Shown here: positions 39,315 through 49,870 of the stretch, piece after piece
Numbering within the stretch: position 1 is the stretch's first letter
How the letters are laid out: each line of letters begins with the position of its first letter
Program-made: the position numbers and the translations under genes
From: Varroa destructor
Lineage: Eukaryota > Arthropoda > Arachnida > Mesostigmata > Varroidae
NCBI RefSeq assembly: GCF_002443255.2
Contig: NW_019211455.1
Span: 29,028,239 to 29,092,238, forward strand
Direction: 5' to 3'
DNA length: 64,000 nt
Notes under the pieces: generated by a model
Told to the model about the DNA's origin: nothing
What the model saw: the letters and a program-made list of their open reading frames with translations, nothing else
The model's database searches: none

Positions 39315-39414
39315 NNNNNNNNNNNNNNNNNNNNNNNNNNNNNNNNNNNNNNNNNNNNNNNNNNNNNNNNNNNNNNNNNNNNNNNNNNNNNNNNNNNNNN
39401 NNNNNNNNNNNNNN
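39315..39414. other. Assembly gap of 100 N
   Basis: Exactly 100 N bases. A round 100 is a common placeholder for a gap of unknown size, so the true distance between the flanks and their order may not be as shown. Any argument about gene structure across this point is weakened. Confidence 0.98.
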
Positions 39415-39691
39415 ATATATGGCCCTAATAATCAAAGGAGGCCGTGTTGAGGATAGCCGAGTGGCTCCTGGCAAGGAGTCTTCACCTGAAGGCATAAAAG
39501 TGGTAGCGGGTAGCCACAGTCGTATCGTTAGATATGCGAAATTGAATTAAGCGCGTATACGATTACTTTTTGAAGCCAACGACACCGCCGATTTCTATTT
39601 AGGCGTTTCCATGATTAATTAAACAGAAGTCAGCGACAATTGAATAAGTCGTGTATTACGAGAAATTCTAGCGTGAACTCTATCTACGTAG

Positions 39692-39709
39692 TCGACCGAC
39701 CGACCGACG
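39692..39709. repeat. (GACC)n tetranucleotide run
   Basis: About four GACC units in 18 bases. It is one of several short four-base runs in the window. Confidence 0.75.
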
Positions 39710-40018
39710 GAAACCGTATACAGACAATATTCGAACATCGTTAATTATAAACTAAAGTACCGCTAAATTATGTAATTCTATGTTTGTGCAATATCAGAAT
39801 CGATGTACGTCTTAAGAGCAAAGACGGAATGTACCTCAAAACACTCGTTAACCAGATGCGAAAAATCCAAAAGATCCTCGAAGCCATTTTCCTACCTTCT
39901 CAATTGTTAGTTAAATCGAACAACTTCATTTGCTCTAACGAAAACAGGTTTCGGAGAACGCGTAGTCCATATAGCCGATTGAATTGTTTTTTTATCTATC
40001 GACCAATCTCCGGTTTTC

Positions 40019-40034
40019 TTACCTTGCAAGGTAA
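40019..40034. repeat. Perfect 16-bp palindrome
   Basis: TTACCTTGCAAGGTAA is its own reverse complement. It creates AAG|GTAA donor-like sequence on both strands, with the - strand copy (AAG|GTAAGA) matching consensus well. About one palindrome this long is expected by chance in 64 kb. Confidence 0.85.
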
Positions 40035-41800
40035 TTCTATTCCAGCGTCTCAAACAGGGATCGTCGACCTGCTCAGGTTTACAGGCGGCAGCTCGTTGCT
40101 TGGATGTCCACGTGGGCTAGTTTTTTAAGCGATTTGCCCACAGTCACGCGAACTGTTTCTGAGAAAGCGCTCAACCTGCCGGCCAACAACTCATTCTCTC
40201 AGATTCAATAGGCTTTTTTCCTCTGCGCCACTCCCGGCAGCAACTATACCCTCTGCGTTGCTCACCGTAGTGTCGGCTGTGGTGGAACAATCTTGCTTTC
40301 TATACGGGCTTTTTATGAGCACCAGCTACAGCAGCGGTTGGAACAAGTTGAGGCTGCGCACCTAGCTTACCTCAGATCTCTCGCGAGGCCAATCCTAGTC
40401 GTTGATGGATTTGCTCAACATTCGGCATCTTGAGTGCTCGCACAAGCTTAGCTCGTATTAGATATGGTTATTTTGTATTTTTGCCTCTCATCTATGGACG
40501 GAGGGATGGCACCGGTGTTCGTAATATCCACTGTATTACGTATGCTTGAAAGCGTGCGTGTACACCTGTATAACCTACGTCAGATTCGGGGCTGTGGGAC
40601 ACGCGATTACTATAAGGCCTGTCGTGCTTGCGAGATCAATAGTTTGTCCAGCGGGAAAGGAAATGCTACTGGAATGGATAAGCAGTAGACGTAGACTACG
40701 ACTACGATAGTGTACTTCAGTCTGTTATATCTTTACTACAGACGCTATCACAGATCTGCGCGCATGGTGGATTCATCGTCCTGGTTAGTTGGCTCAGCCG
40801 ATCGTAATACATCCGGTCCCTATATGTGTATATTCGTTTGGGGTTTTGGGCTTGAGAAAAGATCAGCTTAGCCGAGGAGGAGGTCGAGAGGACGATAATT
40901 GCAAATAAATAACACTTGCTGGGTGACGGTGGGATAGTATAGTAATTGATGACGATATCGGCAATTGCTGAAAGTAATAAATGCACTATCTAGGTAGGAT
41001 AGTGGCGGATAAAATTAATGTTGTTGTCGCCCTTACGGCCGTTCGTATTATGATGTACTGGGTCAGCATGTACAAGTAATATTTCTTGCTAGGCCAGTTA
41101 TTTTTGCCCTACCAGACGTCACGATTTGTTCAGAGTCCTTTGATCGTAGAAGAGTAGCTCGACAGAGATCCAAGAACTCGCACGGCTAGCCAGATCTCCG
41201 AGTAACCTATAATGGGTTCGTTCCTGCTAGATATCCTATATGACCAGATGGTAAAATCGACAGTTATAATGGCACGGGCGAAATTCCCACTCGCAAACAA
41301 GCCAACAGATGCCCTGCTTTGATATATGTATATATAAGTGTCTAGTAATTGCCGGTTTTTATATATGTTGGCCCCCACTTACAGTGCCCGTTTGTCAATT
41401 ATTAACAATCGTTCATTCAGCTGTAATTTTATTTCTATTAACGGACTGTTTGATCAGTCAGATAGAATAGCGCAAAAAAGTGATATCATCAGTGATGTAA
41501 AGTAATCCGCCGAGCTAGTGGAAATCTTCGGATCCAATTCGAGGAAGTTCGTTCAAGAAAATATTATCATTATTTAGGGACCCAGCTGTCGGCAAAAAAT
41601 GTGTGGGGCAATTTTAGGTAGTAGCTTATGAATAGTGCGCCCTTGTCGTTCACCTTCATACCTGTCAAGCAGTTTTCTAGCTCAACGCACAAATATTAGC
41701 ACCACATAAATGGTCTTTTTTTTACTATTATCTAGACATTTTCAACAAAATATTTGTCACACACCCCTCACCTAACCACGGTTGAGTTACGACTATGTGT

Positions 41801-41832
41801 AATATATATATTATATTATATTACATATAATA
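41801..41832. repeat. AT-rich TATAT/TTATA tract
   Basis: Thirty-two bases made almost entirely of A and T, with TATAT and ATTAT units and a single C. Low-complexity DNA. Confidence 0.85.
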
Positions 41833-41996
41833 AGACATCGTGCTTATTGCTGCAGGGGTGCAGTTTTAGCAAAGTGATCTGATCTGTTATCATTGCTACT
41901 GTAGCTGTTGTCCGCAGTATCTGGCTATAGAAGCAGTCCAGAACCATTTTGTATTTGAGCAGAAAAGATACAACGGTGGAAATGCATACGTATTTG

Positions 41997-42467
41997 TCAG
42001 TTGTACGATTCAACGGAACTACATTTACTGCTGCTTCTGGCACTCGTAAAGGCACCCTGCACAAATAACCACATACAAATGCACACAGGCCAATAAAAAT
42101 GTGCTGTATCCGCACGGAACGCGTGCATTCGAGCAGTCGCAGGCGGCGGCGGCAGCAGGATTCTCGCCTTGTGTATCGCTACCTTGCCCGCTTCCAAGGT
42201 TCTTTTCCAATGAGGAAATAGTAGCTGTTCCAACCGCCTTAGAGGTAGTGGAAGCCACAGTTGTTGGTCATTTATCAAAGTCCCAAAACCAGTGCTGGTC
42301 CTGCTGCCGCTGTACGTAGCGCTGCCGAGACAGACGGCCAGCCTGCGCATGCCGAGGATCTTGGGGTACTCCAAGAATCGAAGCTTGCTGTCGTTAGCAG
42401 TATTCAAAAACCTCCCACCGCTCGATGAGCCTTGTGGAACGTGAGCCGCCTTGCGATTTTGCTGCAT
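41997..42467 (-). CDS. Doubtful 156-residue ORF
   Basis: This is the longest ATG-initiated frame I could confirm in the window. The ATG has G at -3. The predicted chain is basic and polar at the N-terminus, has a proline run from GCC-type triplets near the middle, and a weakly hydrophobic patch near residues 125-135. I see no domain, no cysteine pattern and no signal peptide. Length is close to the chance maximum for a window this size. A frame on the + strand overlaps part of it. Listed for completeness; function unknown. Confidence 0.1.
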   Translation of the reverse strand: MQQNRKAAHVPQGSSSGGRFLNTANDSKLRFLEYPKILGMRRLAVCLGSATYSGSRTSTGFGTLINDQQLWLPLPLRRLEQLLFPHWKRTLEAGKVAIHKARILLPPPPATARMHAFRADTAHFYWPVCICMWLFVQGAFTSARSSSKCSSVESYN

Positions 42468-42633
42468 CGCTTCGTGAAACGCTCGCGACTAGCAGCGCTA
42501 TAAAGCCATGGACGGGGAGGCCACTAGGAATCGATTAGACGGCAACACGATGGTGTGGTACGATACGGCGCAATTATCACAGTGGCAGCGCGACGAGCAG
42601 AATAAGTGCTACTGGAAAAGATCGTCACCTAGC

Positions 42634-42733
42634 ATTGCCGCAGCACAGATCGGTACTGGAACACGTGCTTAAACGCGCGCAACTGGCGTTTACTATCGAC
42701 GTACCAGTACGATCTGTGCAGCACCGTAATGGC
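42634..42733. ncRNA. Hairpin, possible microRNA precursor
   Basis: GCACAGATCGGTACTGG (42643-42659) is complementary to CCAGTACGATCTGTGC (42704-42719), giving 16 base pairs broken only by one bulged G. Outside this, GCATT (42632-42636) can pair with AATGGC (42728-42733) across an internal loop. Inside the large loop, TAAACGC (42670-42676) pairs with GCGTTTA (42686-42692). The fold is therefore a roughly 100-nt interrupted stem, near the size of an animal microRNA precursor, though its terminal region is longer than usual. A 16-bp match at this spacing should arise by chance well under once in 64 kb. Either strand could be the transcript. The arms match no microRNA I can recall. A short inverted-repeat element is the main alternative. 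Confidence 0.35.
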
Positions 42734-45168
42734 AACCGGCACTTGCAACATTCGTATCTGTATTTGTGCTCCATTGAACGTTCCATTTCATCGTTGTATT
42801 CATCTTTCGTTTAACCCTTCGATAAGGTTGAGCAAATGTTATTCCATATCTCTTTCTCTACTTTTCAACCAATAGCGCCGTCTGCAAGGAAAAGTTGGTG
42901 CGAGAAAAAAACGAAACCGGTACACAGTGTGAACAACAAACGTGTTAGGCCCTGTTTGATCGAACCAGCTATTATTATAATTACAGAGGAACGCGAAAAC
43001 GATAGCGAATAAGGCGTACTATTATTAGCTGTTCATCGTGTCGAACGATTAGTACAGAGTAGAACAATGCATTGCTACGAGGTAGCGATCCAACTTCCCA
43101 TGATGGCCCGAATACAAATATAAAACCTTTTCGCTGTTCGCCCGAGTTGATTACGTCTTTTGCGGCTGCAGCGGTCGCTGCTGGTACTGCTTCAGTAGTA
43201 TTAATGGGGGTATGCGCAAACCGCTAAGTTACTTTCAACTTCTATGATAAAAAATATAGCCCAGACAAGTCTGCTGTCAGAAGGACTGTAGATTGAACAA
43301 TTTCGAATTTTTCGAAGAATCAAACGAGGGGCCCGAACAAGGCGGACACACCGATAGCAGAAAAATCTCAGAACGCACGGAACTTGTGCGTGCGATCGCT
43401 ACATGTAGATGTCTTTTGTCGTTGAACACATGCTATTTCTATTCATTTGGAGATTTAGTGCACACAAAATTTAGGAAACATTTAGGAGATGTACGCGTCG
43501 ACTCGGTGGGCAAAAGCAGAACACTTGTCGCGTCGTGAGTAAGTGTAATAGGGTATTATGCGATAGATCACGGCGCGCACACAGAGCGCTGACTTTGTCT
43601 CGGAGTCTGCGATTGTGACGCTCTACGCTCAAGCAAACATTGAAAACGTAGCGAATGGACAGGCGTGTAATAAGAAATTTCTAGAGATGTGTACCATTCA
43701 AGGTGCGGTAATAGATCCGTCAAATCTTTTTGTCCAAAATACAATCTTTGGGAGAAATTTCTGCCTTTTCACATCGGTTATGATAACTGCGTGATGCACA
43801 CGTTCGATCAGCTTTGTCGCTTCTGTGAATAACTAAGTGAATTGGCATCGGAGTCATGAAATTGCGGTGAATGGAATTGTTGTTATGTTTACCGCCGCCA
43901 CTCAGCTTCTCTATTTCTGGCGTGACAGCTATGGGCGTCACGCAACGACTACTCGAACACGGACCGGAACGAAGTGTCGAAAGAGAACAGCTAAATAAGA
44001 TTGACACAAGAATAAACGGCCAAGACAGGAGGTCACGTATAAAGATGTTAGTTAGCGCTAACTCTAAAATCTTTGGGCAACACCTGATGACCGGGTAGAG
44101 TATTAATAGCTTGTCGTATACGTGGGCCGTCCCAATCGACGACTAAACGACGAAATATGCAACAGAAGAAGCGTGCAACGGTCAGCCGAACCGATCAACT
44201 TCTTTTCGGTATAACTAGCCCTTGTCTGAATTCTAACTTGAACACGAAACGACCAATTGAATAAAAGAAAGTGAATATTCGATTATAGAAAAAAAATCAT
44301 TATTACTTTTTCGGTAATTAATATATTTGACTAGATTAATATTATTTTCACGACATCTAGATATATATATATATATATATATAATGTACAGAGCAAGCAC
44401 ATCGTACGTTATGCACGACTGTCCGCGCCAATGCATGCGTATGCGTGGGCATGCATGCGTCTGCGAATGTGCGTACCTGTGTATTCCAGGTTTTTGGACC
44501 CATTGGGCATGCTTTTACACAATACCCTTGAACAGACTTTGGGATAGGAATTAAGAAAGCGTACTGCCGAAATATGGCGATCGCGAAAGACAGGTTATAA
44601 TGACGCTATCACTATAAGTAGCCAGCAGATAGCAACCAAACGGGTGGTCAAATATTGCACCACTGGAAGGTGCTGAATGTATAGATCTGTGCTGCAGAAA
44701 TGCAGAAAACTTGTATTATAACCGCTATATGCCCTGTTGTTGTTCGTAAAAGTACGATAAAGATTCTCAGCCAAAGTGGCTGAATCGGAAATATCGTTTT
44801 CAGAGTTTAGTCTGGAACGGCACAGATCAAACTGGGTTTATGTCCTAAATATAAATATTATAATGTACTCTAACAGCAGACTCGCTCGATTAAATGTTGA
44901 TCGCTCTTTCTCAATATTTCGCGAAATTAATCTGCTGTAGTAACAAACAGTTGGATTCTAGCGATGCACTTTTTGCTTGCGATAGTCTAGGACGCTACCA
45001 GGACGGTAGTGGCCTAAATGTAAGTTAACTCACTCGCTAACTGTGGACTGGAAGTGTAAAGGATGCGAGCAGGAAACAAGTGATTGCATGACCTGAAAAT
45101 CCGACAAGCTTGTACTGATGCTTGAAACCATTTGGATTGATATATGTAAAGAAGGAAAGGGAAAGAAA
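42734..45168. other. Non-coding stretch, no gene seen
   Basis: No gene recognised. It contains an (AT)n run at 44361-44383, a GCATGCGT-type run at about 44432-44465, and a small hairpin at 44762-44786 (CAGCCA and TGGCTG around a three-base loop, with four more pairs beyond a bulge). Stems of that size are common by chance. Confidence 0.6.
44361..44383. repeat. (AT)n microsatellite
   Basis: Twenty-three bases of uninterrupted AT alternation inside an AT-rich patch. Confidence 0.95.
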
Positions 45169-45369
45169 ATGGAACGTAACAAAATGAACGAGTCATTTGT
45201 CATATTTTTGTTATTGCTTTGTCCAACAGCCTGCCAGTTAGCCATCAGCTATAACAATAGCAATAGCATGAGTTTGCCCGCCTTATTGTATGCATGGCTC
45301 TGTTTGCTTACGTTCCCTGCGGTCACGGCGCAGGTCGTAGTTGTCTGCGTGTGTCGCAGTAGGAATTGA
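45169..45369 (+). CDS. Doubtful small ORF, two hydrophobic segments
   Basis: A 66-residue frame starts at ATG with A at -3 and G at +4, a strong start context, and there is a second in-frame ATG at 45184. From the second ATG the chain opens with a hydrophobic run ending in Cys-Pro-Thr-Ala-Cys, resembling a signal peptide. A second hydrophobic segment lies near residues 38-58 and two closing cysteines lie before the stop. It has no dibasic sites and no family resemblance. Both strands are open here, and hydrophobic runs are common in T-rich DNA. I infer no function. Confidence 0.12.
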   Translation: MERNKMNESFVIFLLLLCPTACQLAISYNNSNSMSLPALLYAWLCLLTFPAVTAQVVVVCVCRSRN

Positions 45370-45544
45370 ACATTATCGGGTTTGGACCGTTGACAAAAAT
45401 GGTCGAACAGCAAACAAACGAAGAGCACCATCGTTTCCTCGGTAGCAGATGCCGCAACAGTAGGTTTTTTTTCTAGATTTTGTTGCGTCGATCTGAGCAT
45501 ACTACTGACAGGCAGATAGCCACAAAGAAAAGCGAAGACTCAAG

Positions 45545-45592
45545 CGTCACCGTCGTCGACGACGCCGCGGCCGCCGCGTTCGTCACGGCAGT
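45545..45592. other. CpG-dense palindromic patch
   Basis: About 13 CpG dinucleotides in under 50 bases. The patch includes the perfect 14-bp palindrome CGTCGTCGACGACG (45551-45564) and an adjoining GCGGCCGC core. It is much richer in GC than its surroundings. It could be a triplet-slippage product of GTC/GAC type or a short regulatory patch; the sequence cannot decide. Confidence 0.7.
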
Positions 45593-47386
45593 TCTTCAGA
45601 TGTAACGAAAAAAAAATGCTATTAACATCATTACCGGTACGACTATTACTATTGCGAGTGGCCGAGAGCAATCAAGGCGCGCAAGCTATTCGATTTGAAT
45701 ACAGCCTCAGCTCAAGTCATGGCGTACACGATGGCAGGTTATGGCACTGTGGTACAACGACAAAGCAATGTAGTGAGATATTACATATTCTCGGCACATA
45801 CACGTGCATGGTACTAGTTGATTTTGTACGATGACTACCCAATCAAATGGTTCGCTGTAAGTGAATCCATTTATATGGCGGTGTACGTATGTGCGGCCAT
45901 ATTCGTTCAGAGTAAAGCGTATGCTACTCGTTAATTAGTAGGGATCGTTTCGTAAATGTTGATAAGTTGTTTCTTAAGAAGCGATTGTAGCTTGCTTTCC
46001 GTCGAGAAAATTCGTATTCACGTGCTGCGTGCACACACAGAGAGCACGAAAATCTGTTAAGAATATAATTTAGACATAAATGGATACATATGTGAACATA
46101 CATAGACAGCATAAAAGAACTTAGAAAGAAAGCACAGGGTATTAAAGTAATTTATATAATAGCTGGCATGCTTCAGGTATAATGTGCTTGTCCCCGTGAT
46201 TGTTTAGTGGTCTAACATATTTGTCATCTAACCTTAGGAACACGTTATGGTCTAGCTTTGGCACACTTCGTTTTGTACTGAGAGCCAGCCATCTGAATGA
46301 CACCGAACGACGTGAAGCTCGAAATAATGTGCTTAATCTACGAACAGTGTTACATAGATACTTTGTGATAAGTACATCAGGTTAGATGCTGTGCAATAGT
46401 AATTATAGTCATTACGTTAAGTAACAAATCTTCTTTATCCAGGTTGTTGTTGTTGCCGACGCGGCAATCGACCTCATTTGCGACGGCTTTTGCTGCTGCC
46501 GCAAAGCCAGGATTTACGCTGCAGCCGTACAAATGAATGTAGAAGGCAAGGGGAATCATTGCGGATACGCTAATTGTCTTTGCCATTCGCTAGTAGCTGC
46601 GTACCATTGCGACATGGGGATGCCGCTGGCTAACAGACGGGAACTAGTGAAAAAAATGATAAAAATTTCATTACTAATTGTCTAGTAAGAGGATGCAAAG
46701 GAAAGATGATGGTAGCGATAGGGGGAAATGGGGTGGCAAGGCAGTAAATGTGAGCGGGTTACAGCAAAACAGAAGAGATAAATGGCTGATTGCCTAGTAC
46801 GCAGCAGAGGAACCTGCTAAAGGAGACTGTGAAAATTCTAAAGACATGCTACAATAAAACTGAAAAAAGGTCAGGCGGCATCTGCGTTCAACGAGGGAAA
46901 AGTCCAGTACTAAGCTTTCTGAAAGGACGATAAACCAGGCCAGTCCAATTTTCAACTGCACTGGATAGTAAGAGTGATCAAACACAGTGATGGCCTTGTT
47001 GGCTGCACCGCTGGTTAGGGCATCGGCTGCCAACTGTCCGGTCCAATTCAACTTGACATCATAGACTCATCATAGACTTCATTTGTTTGAATAAGCGAAG
47101 CCTCAAAGGGTGTATGGTGACCATAGCGTAAGTACAACATGCTACCTCGAACAGAGATAGGGGATAATGCGGGAGCAGATTAGGGCAACGCCGACCTCGA
47201 CATTATGAGTTCAATGCTACAAGACTCCTAGACTTCCGTACTAGGCCGTCTAAAGCCAGCTGCAGGGACAGCTGAGCTTCAGTGAGTTAGTGAGGTGTTA
47301 AAGGAATGTGCGAGCGGCTTGACGATGGCTTCTTGATGACGATCTGCTAGCCGAGTCGCTGCGTGCACACCGTCATACGAACTTTG

Positions 47387-47430
47387 TCCTTCTTCTTCTT
47401 CTTCTCCTCCTCCTCCTCCTCCTCTTCCTC
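47387..47430. repeat. TTC/TCC polypyrimidine triplet tract
   Basis: Forty-four bases of pure pyrimidine: TTC units followed by TCC units. The - strand would read as poly-Glu in one frame, but no frame is supported there. Confidence 0.9.
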
Positions 47431-48518
47431 GCAAAGTGGCCGAGAGTTACTACTCTTGTGGGCCCTTCTCGCCATTTGTGTCTTGTCGCACAGACAGGCT
47501 GCCCGTATTTTTCCAAAGCTTCAGCGCTCTGACGAGAGCTGACAAGTAGCCCTGACGTCGTTTTGCGCGTCTAGCAAGGACGAAACAACAGGGCTGTGTA
47601 TGGGACATAGTCCCAGCGCCCATGAATGACATGAAGCAAGCGCCGGAGGGTGGCGATAGCTCTTGTAGCAGCAGTGGTAAGTAAAGGAGCGGGATGAGGC
47701 CAGTGGCTCCACTCGTCTGGTGTCGTCTGAACCGAGCAACTTCGACAGTGGTAGCGGTAGCATGTCGCTGCATTTTTTGTCGCCTCGCCTTCCTTGTCAT
47801 CATAACTTGAGTGAGGATCGCTCGGCTTTCTATCTATAAGACGAGAACCCAGAGAGATCAGTATTCGTCCTCCGCGGAGTCTCCATTCCTTTGCGCTTCG
47901 GGACGCAGAAGTGTTTGCGTCCGTCTCTTGAAGAGGGGTTTTGTGTTGAGCCTGCTGGACGAACTCGAGTACCGGTGGCCGAACAGCGCCTCGGCCAGAA
48001 AAGGCTGTAAGAGGATGGCGCGCTCCTAGCCCAGTTTGCTTAATGGTTGAGTTTTTACTGATGAACTTCTTGGCGTCCTGCGCCGGTGCTGGGCGCCAGG
48101 ACTAGCGGACCGGTTATAGGGGGCGGGCTGCCCGAGGGAACCCTGTTGCTTCAAGCATTGGCTACGACATCGTTAGTGGAGGGGTAGATGGAGGCACCAC
48201 ACAGAGGGAGGAAGTACGAGGCAGACAAATCTAGACCCGATCAACTCCTGCATGTCCTCCACAAACCCATAGGCAGCAGTAATCAAAGGAAGGGGACGTA
48301 TCTGGCGAAACGACCTCTATTGCGCTAGTCTCTGGCCGGCTGATTTATACCGGCCTCCTTTAGGTAGACATCACTATAGTATTGAGATTGTAAAGATAGA
48401 AAGAGGAATAAAGAATCGTTGACAGGAATAGCCCACGCTGAGGTGACCAAATAACTTCACTCGTCGCCTATATGAGCATATAGTGTATCTTATATGTCAC
48501 ACATAATACGTTGATACA

Positions 48519-48544
48519 ATGGAATCGAACAAAAAAATGAAAAG
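48519..48544 (+). CDS. Candidate short first coding exon
   Basis: An ATG at 48519 has A at -3 and G at +4, close to the ideal animal start context. It is followed by 26 bases reading MESNKKMK plus two bases of the next codon, and then AAAAG|GTAAGTTT, a full consensus donor beginning at 48545. Short first coding exons of this kind are normal in animal genes. The downstream exon must supply one base first. The acceptors at 49589 and 53564 give the wrong phase for their long frames. The acceptor at 54131 is in phase but reaches a stop after six residues. Without a partner exon this remains a candidate, with chance occurrence quite possible. Confidence 0.25.
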
Positions 48545-49589
48545 GTAAGTTTTCCTTCTGATATTGAGTCAAAATCCAACCGGCAATAATGGCCTTAGCG
48601 AGTGTATGTCTTCAGAGGTGTGTACAGAAGTGTGGAGTACGAACTTATACATACATGCATGCATTCGCACCTTTTTGTGCCGTCTGCCTTTGAAGTTTGA
48701 AGTCTACACGTTTCGAGCGAGCAGAAGAAAATGAGGAGATTCCGCGGTAACAAGGCGTCTCCTCTTTCTAAAAATTGAGTTTGATTACCAATTGCCAGAG
48801 CAATAAAAGTATCAGTTTCGTTTCTGCCTTCACGGATCGAATGTTTACCGTACTAGTGGGTAGTGCGCTACCGTCTAACCCAGACCTCTCAGGCTTTGTG
48901 TGGTGTGAAATCGATGGGATTAAAAGCAAAGAGGATTTACGCGTCACAATTTGCATTATGAAGAATTAAAGTACAATGAGATCTGATTATAGTTAAATTA
49001 ACTTGAGGCATAATTAAATCTCACAGCGTACAATGTTATGTAAATACATTTTTCTTGCATTAAACGCGCAGAAGCTTCTGTTGGTGGCCCCTCTAACGGA
49101 TAGTGAAGAAATATTCGAGTATACTAGACGCAGCAGAATAGCGCTGCCGTGAGAGTAACGAAAGCCAGATTAAATTGAATACTACTAATGCCCCCAAGTA
49201 ATTATTCATTCATCTGTGTTACGATTCTATGTTCATCATGATAATATAAAAAAATTTCATCATTATCCATCTATGATTGGTTGTGTAGCCCCATCTATTG
49301 CTTATAATACTGGTAATAAAGTGTATACGGAACGGTATGGATTTGCAAGGTCTAATCTCTGAGGATTTTCACAAAATGAAAACCTATTAAGTTTGCGTCG
49401 AGCTCATCAGACTCGACAGAGCTGCAGCATAGGATGAACGAACAAGTGATACTTGTTGCCATTTCAAATTTGTTGACCCAATTTTTTTTCAAGTTGTAGG
49501 TCCTATAGTAGTAGTTGTTATTGTTGCTGATTGTATTACCGTTTATGCTTTTCTATTACTGGCGATTTTACTCTTTTACCGCTAACTAG
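48545..49589. other. Non-coding stretch, possible intron
   Basis: No gene recognised. It is AT-rich, with no frame longer than about 65 codons. If the donor at 48545 is real, this is the start of its intron. The stretch ends in a pyrimidine-rich run and CTAACTAG. Confidence 0.5.
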
Positions 49590-49870
49590 GCGGGTTGCCG
49601 TTTGAGGACTTTGAAGATGTGAGGCACGCTAGCGGACGCATCAGTAAAGGGATGCTAGAGCTTCCCTCGGCTGGTATGGAGTCCTATCGAAAAAATGTTA
49701 CGCGCCACAAATCTTATTGCGTCTCTTCCCAAGTCTCCCAAGTTGTTCCTCTATCGAAGCTTTTTCTCTTCCCCTGCCCAGCCCGCTACACTGACGACTT
49801 GTTGCGATGCTGTACGTGGCCCCAGCGTGCAACACGCGCGCCACTGACAACACCGCTCAAGACCAGTTAG
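49590..49870 (+). CDS. Weak candidate terminal exon
   Basis: A pyrimidine-rich run (about 49548-49580) ends in CTAACTAG with the AG at 49588-49589, and a frame opens at that point: the in-frame TAA lies just inside the acceptor. Beginning with two bases of a split codon, it runs 92 codons to TAG at 49868-49870. The first half is charged and protein-like (GLPFEDFEDV), the second half rich in Pro, Thr and Cys. No domain is recognised. The preceding exon would have to leave one base, which the candidate at 48519 does not. Length alone is not significant. Confidence 0.15.

Larger units (their letters stand above)
39415..41996. other. Non-coding stretch after the gap
   Basis: No gene recognised. 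It contains a GACC run at 39692-39709, a perfect 16-bp palindrome at 40019-40034 and an AT-rich tract at 41801-41832. A 114-codon frame at 39784-40128 (+) starts at a non-ATG codon and shows no domain. Confidence 0.6.
45370..48518. other. Non-coding stretch, no gene seen
   Basis: No gene recognised. It includes a CpG-dense palindromic patch at 45545-45592, a run of nine A at 45608-45616, and the TTC/TCC tract at 47387-47430. Frames at 46794-47051 (-) and 47450-47803 (-) lack any domain. Confidence 0.6.

Noticed and set aside
46191..46265. tRNA-like start with an A-box-like TGTTTAGTGGTCTAA
   Set aside because: No GGTTCRANNCC B box at the right distance, and the ends do not form an acceptor stem.
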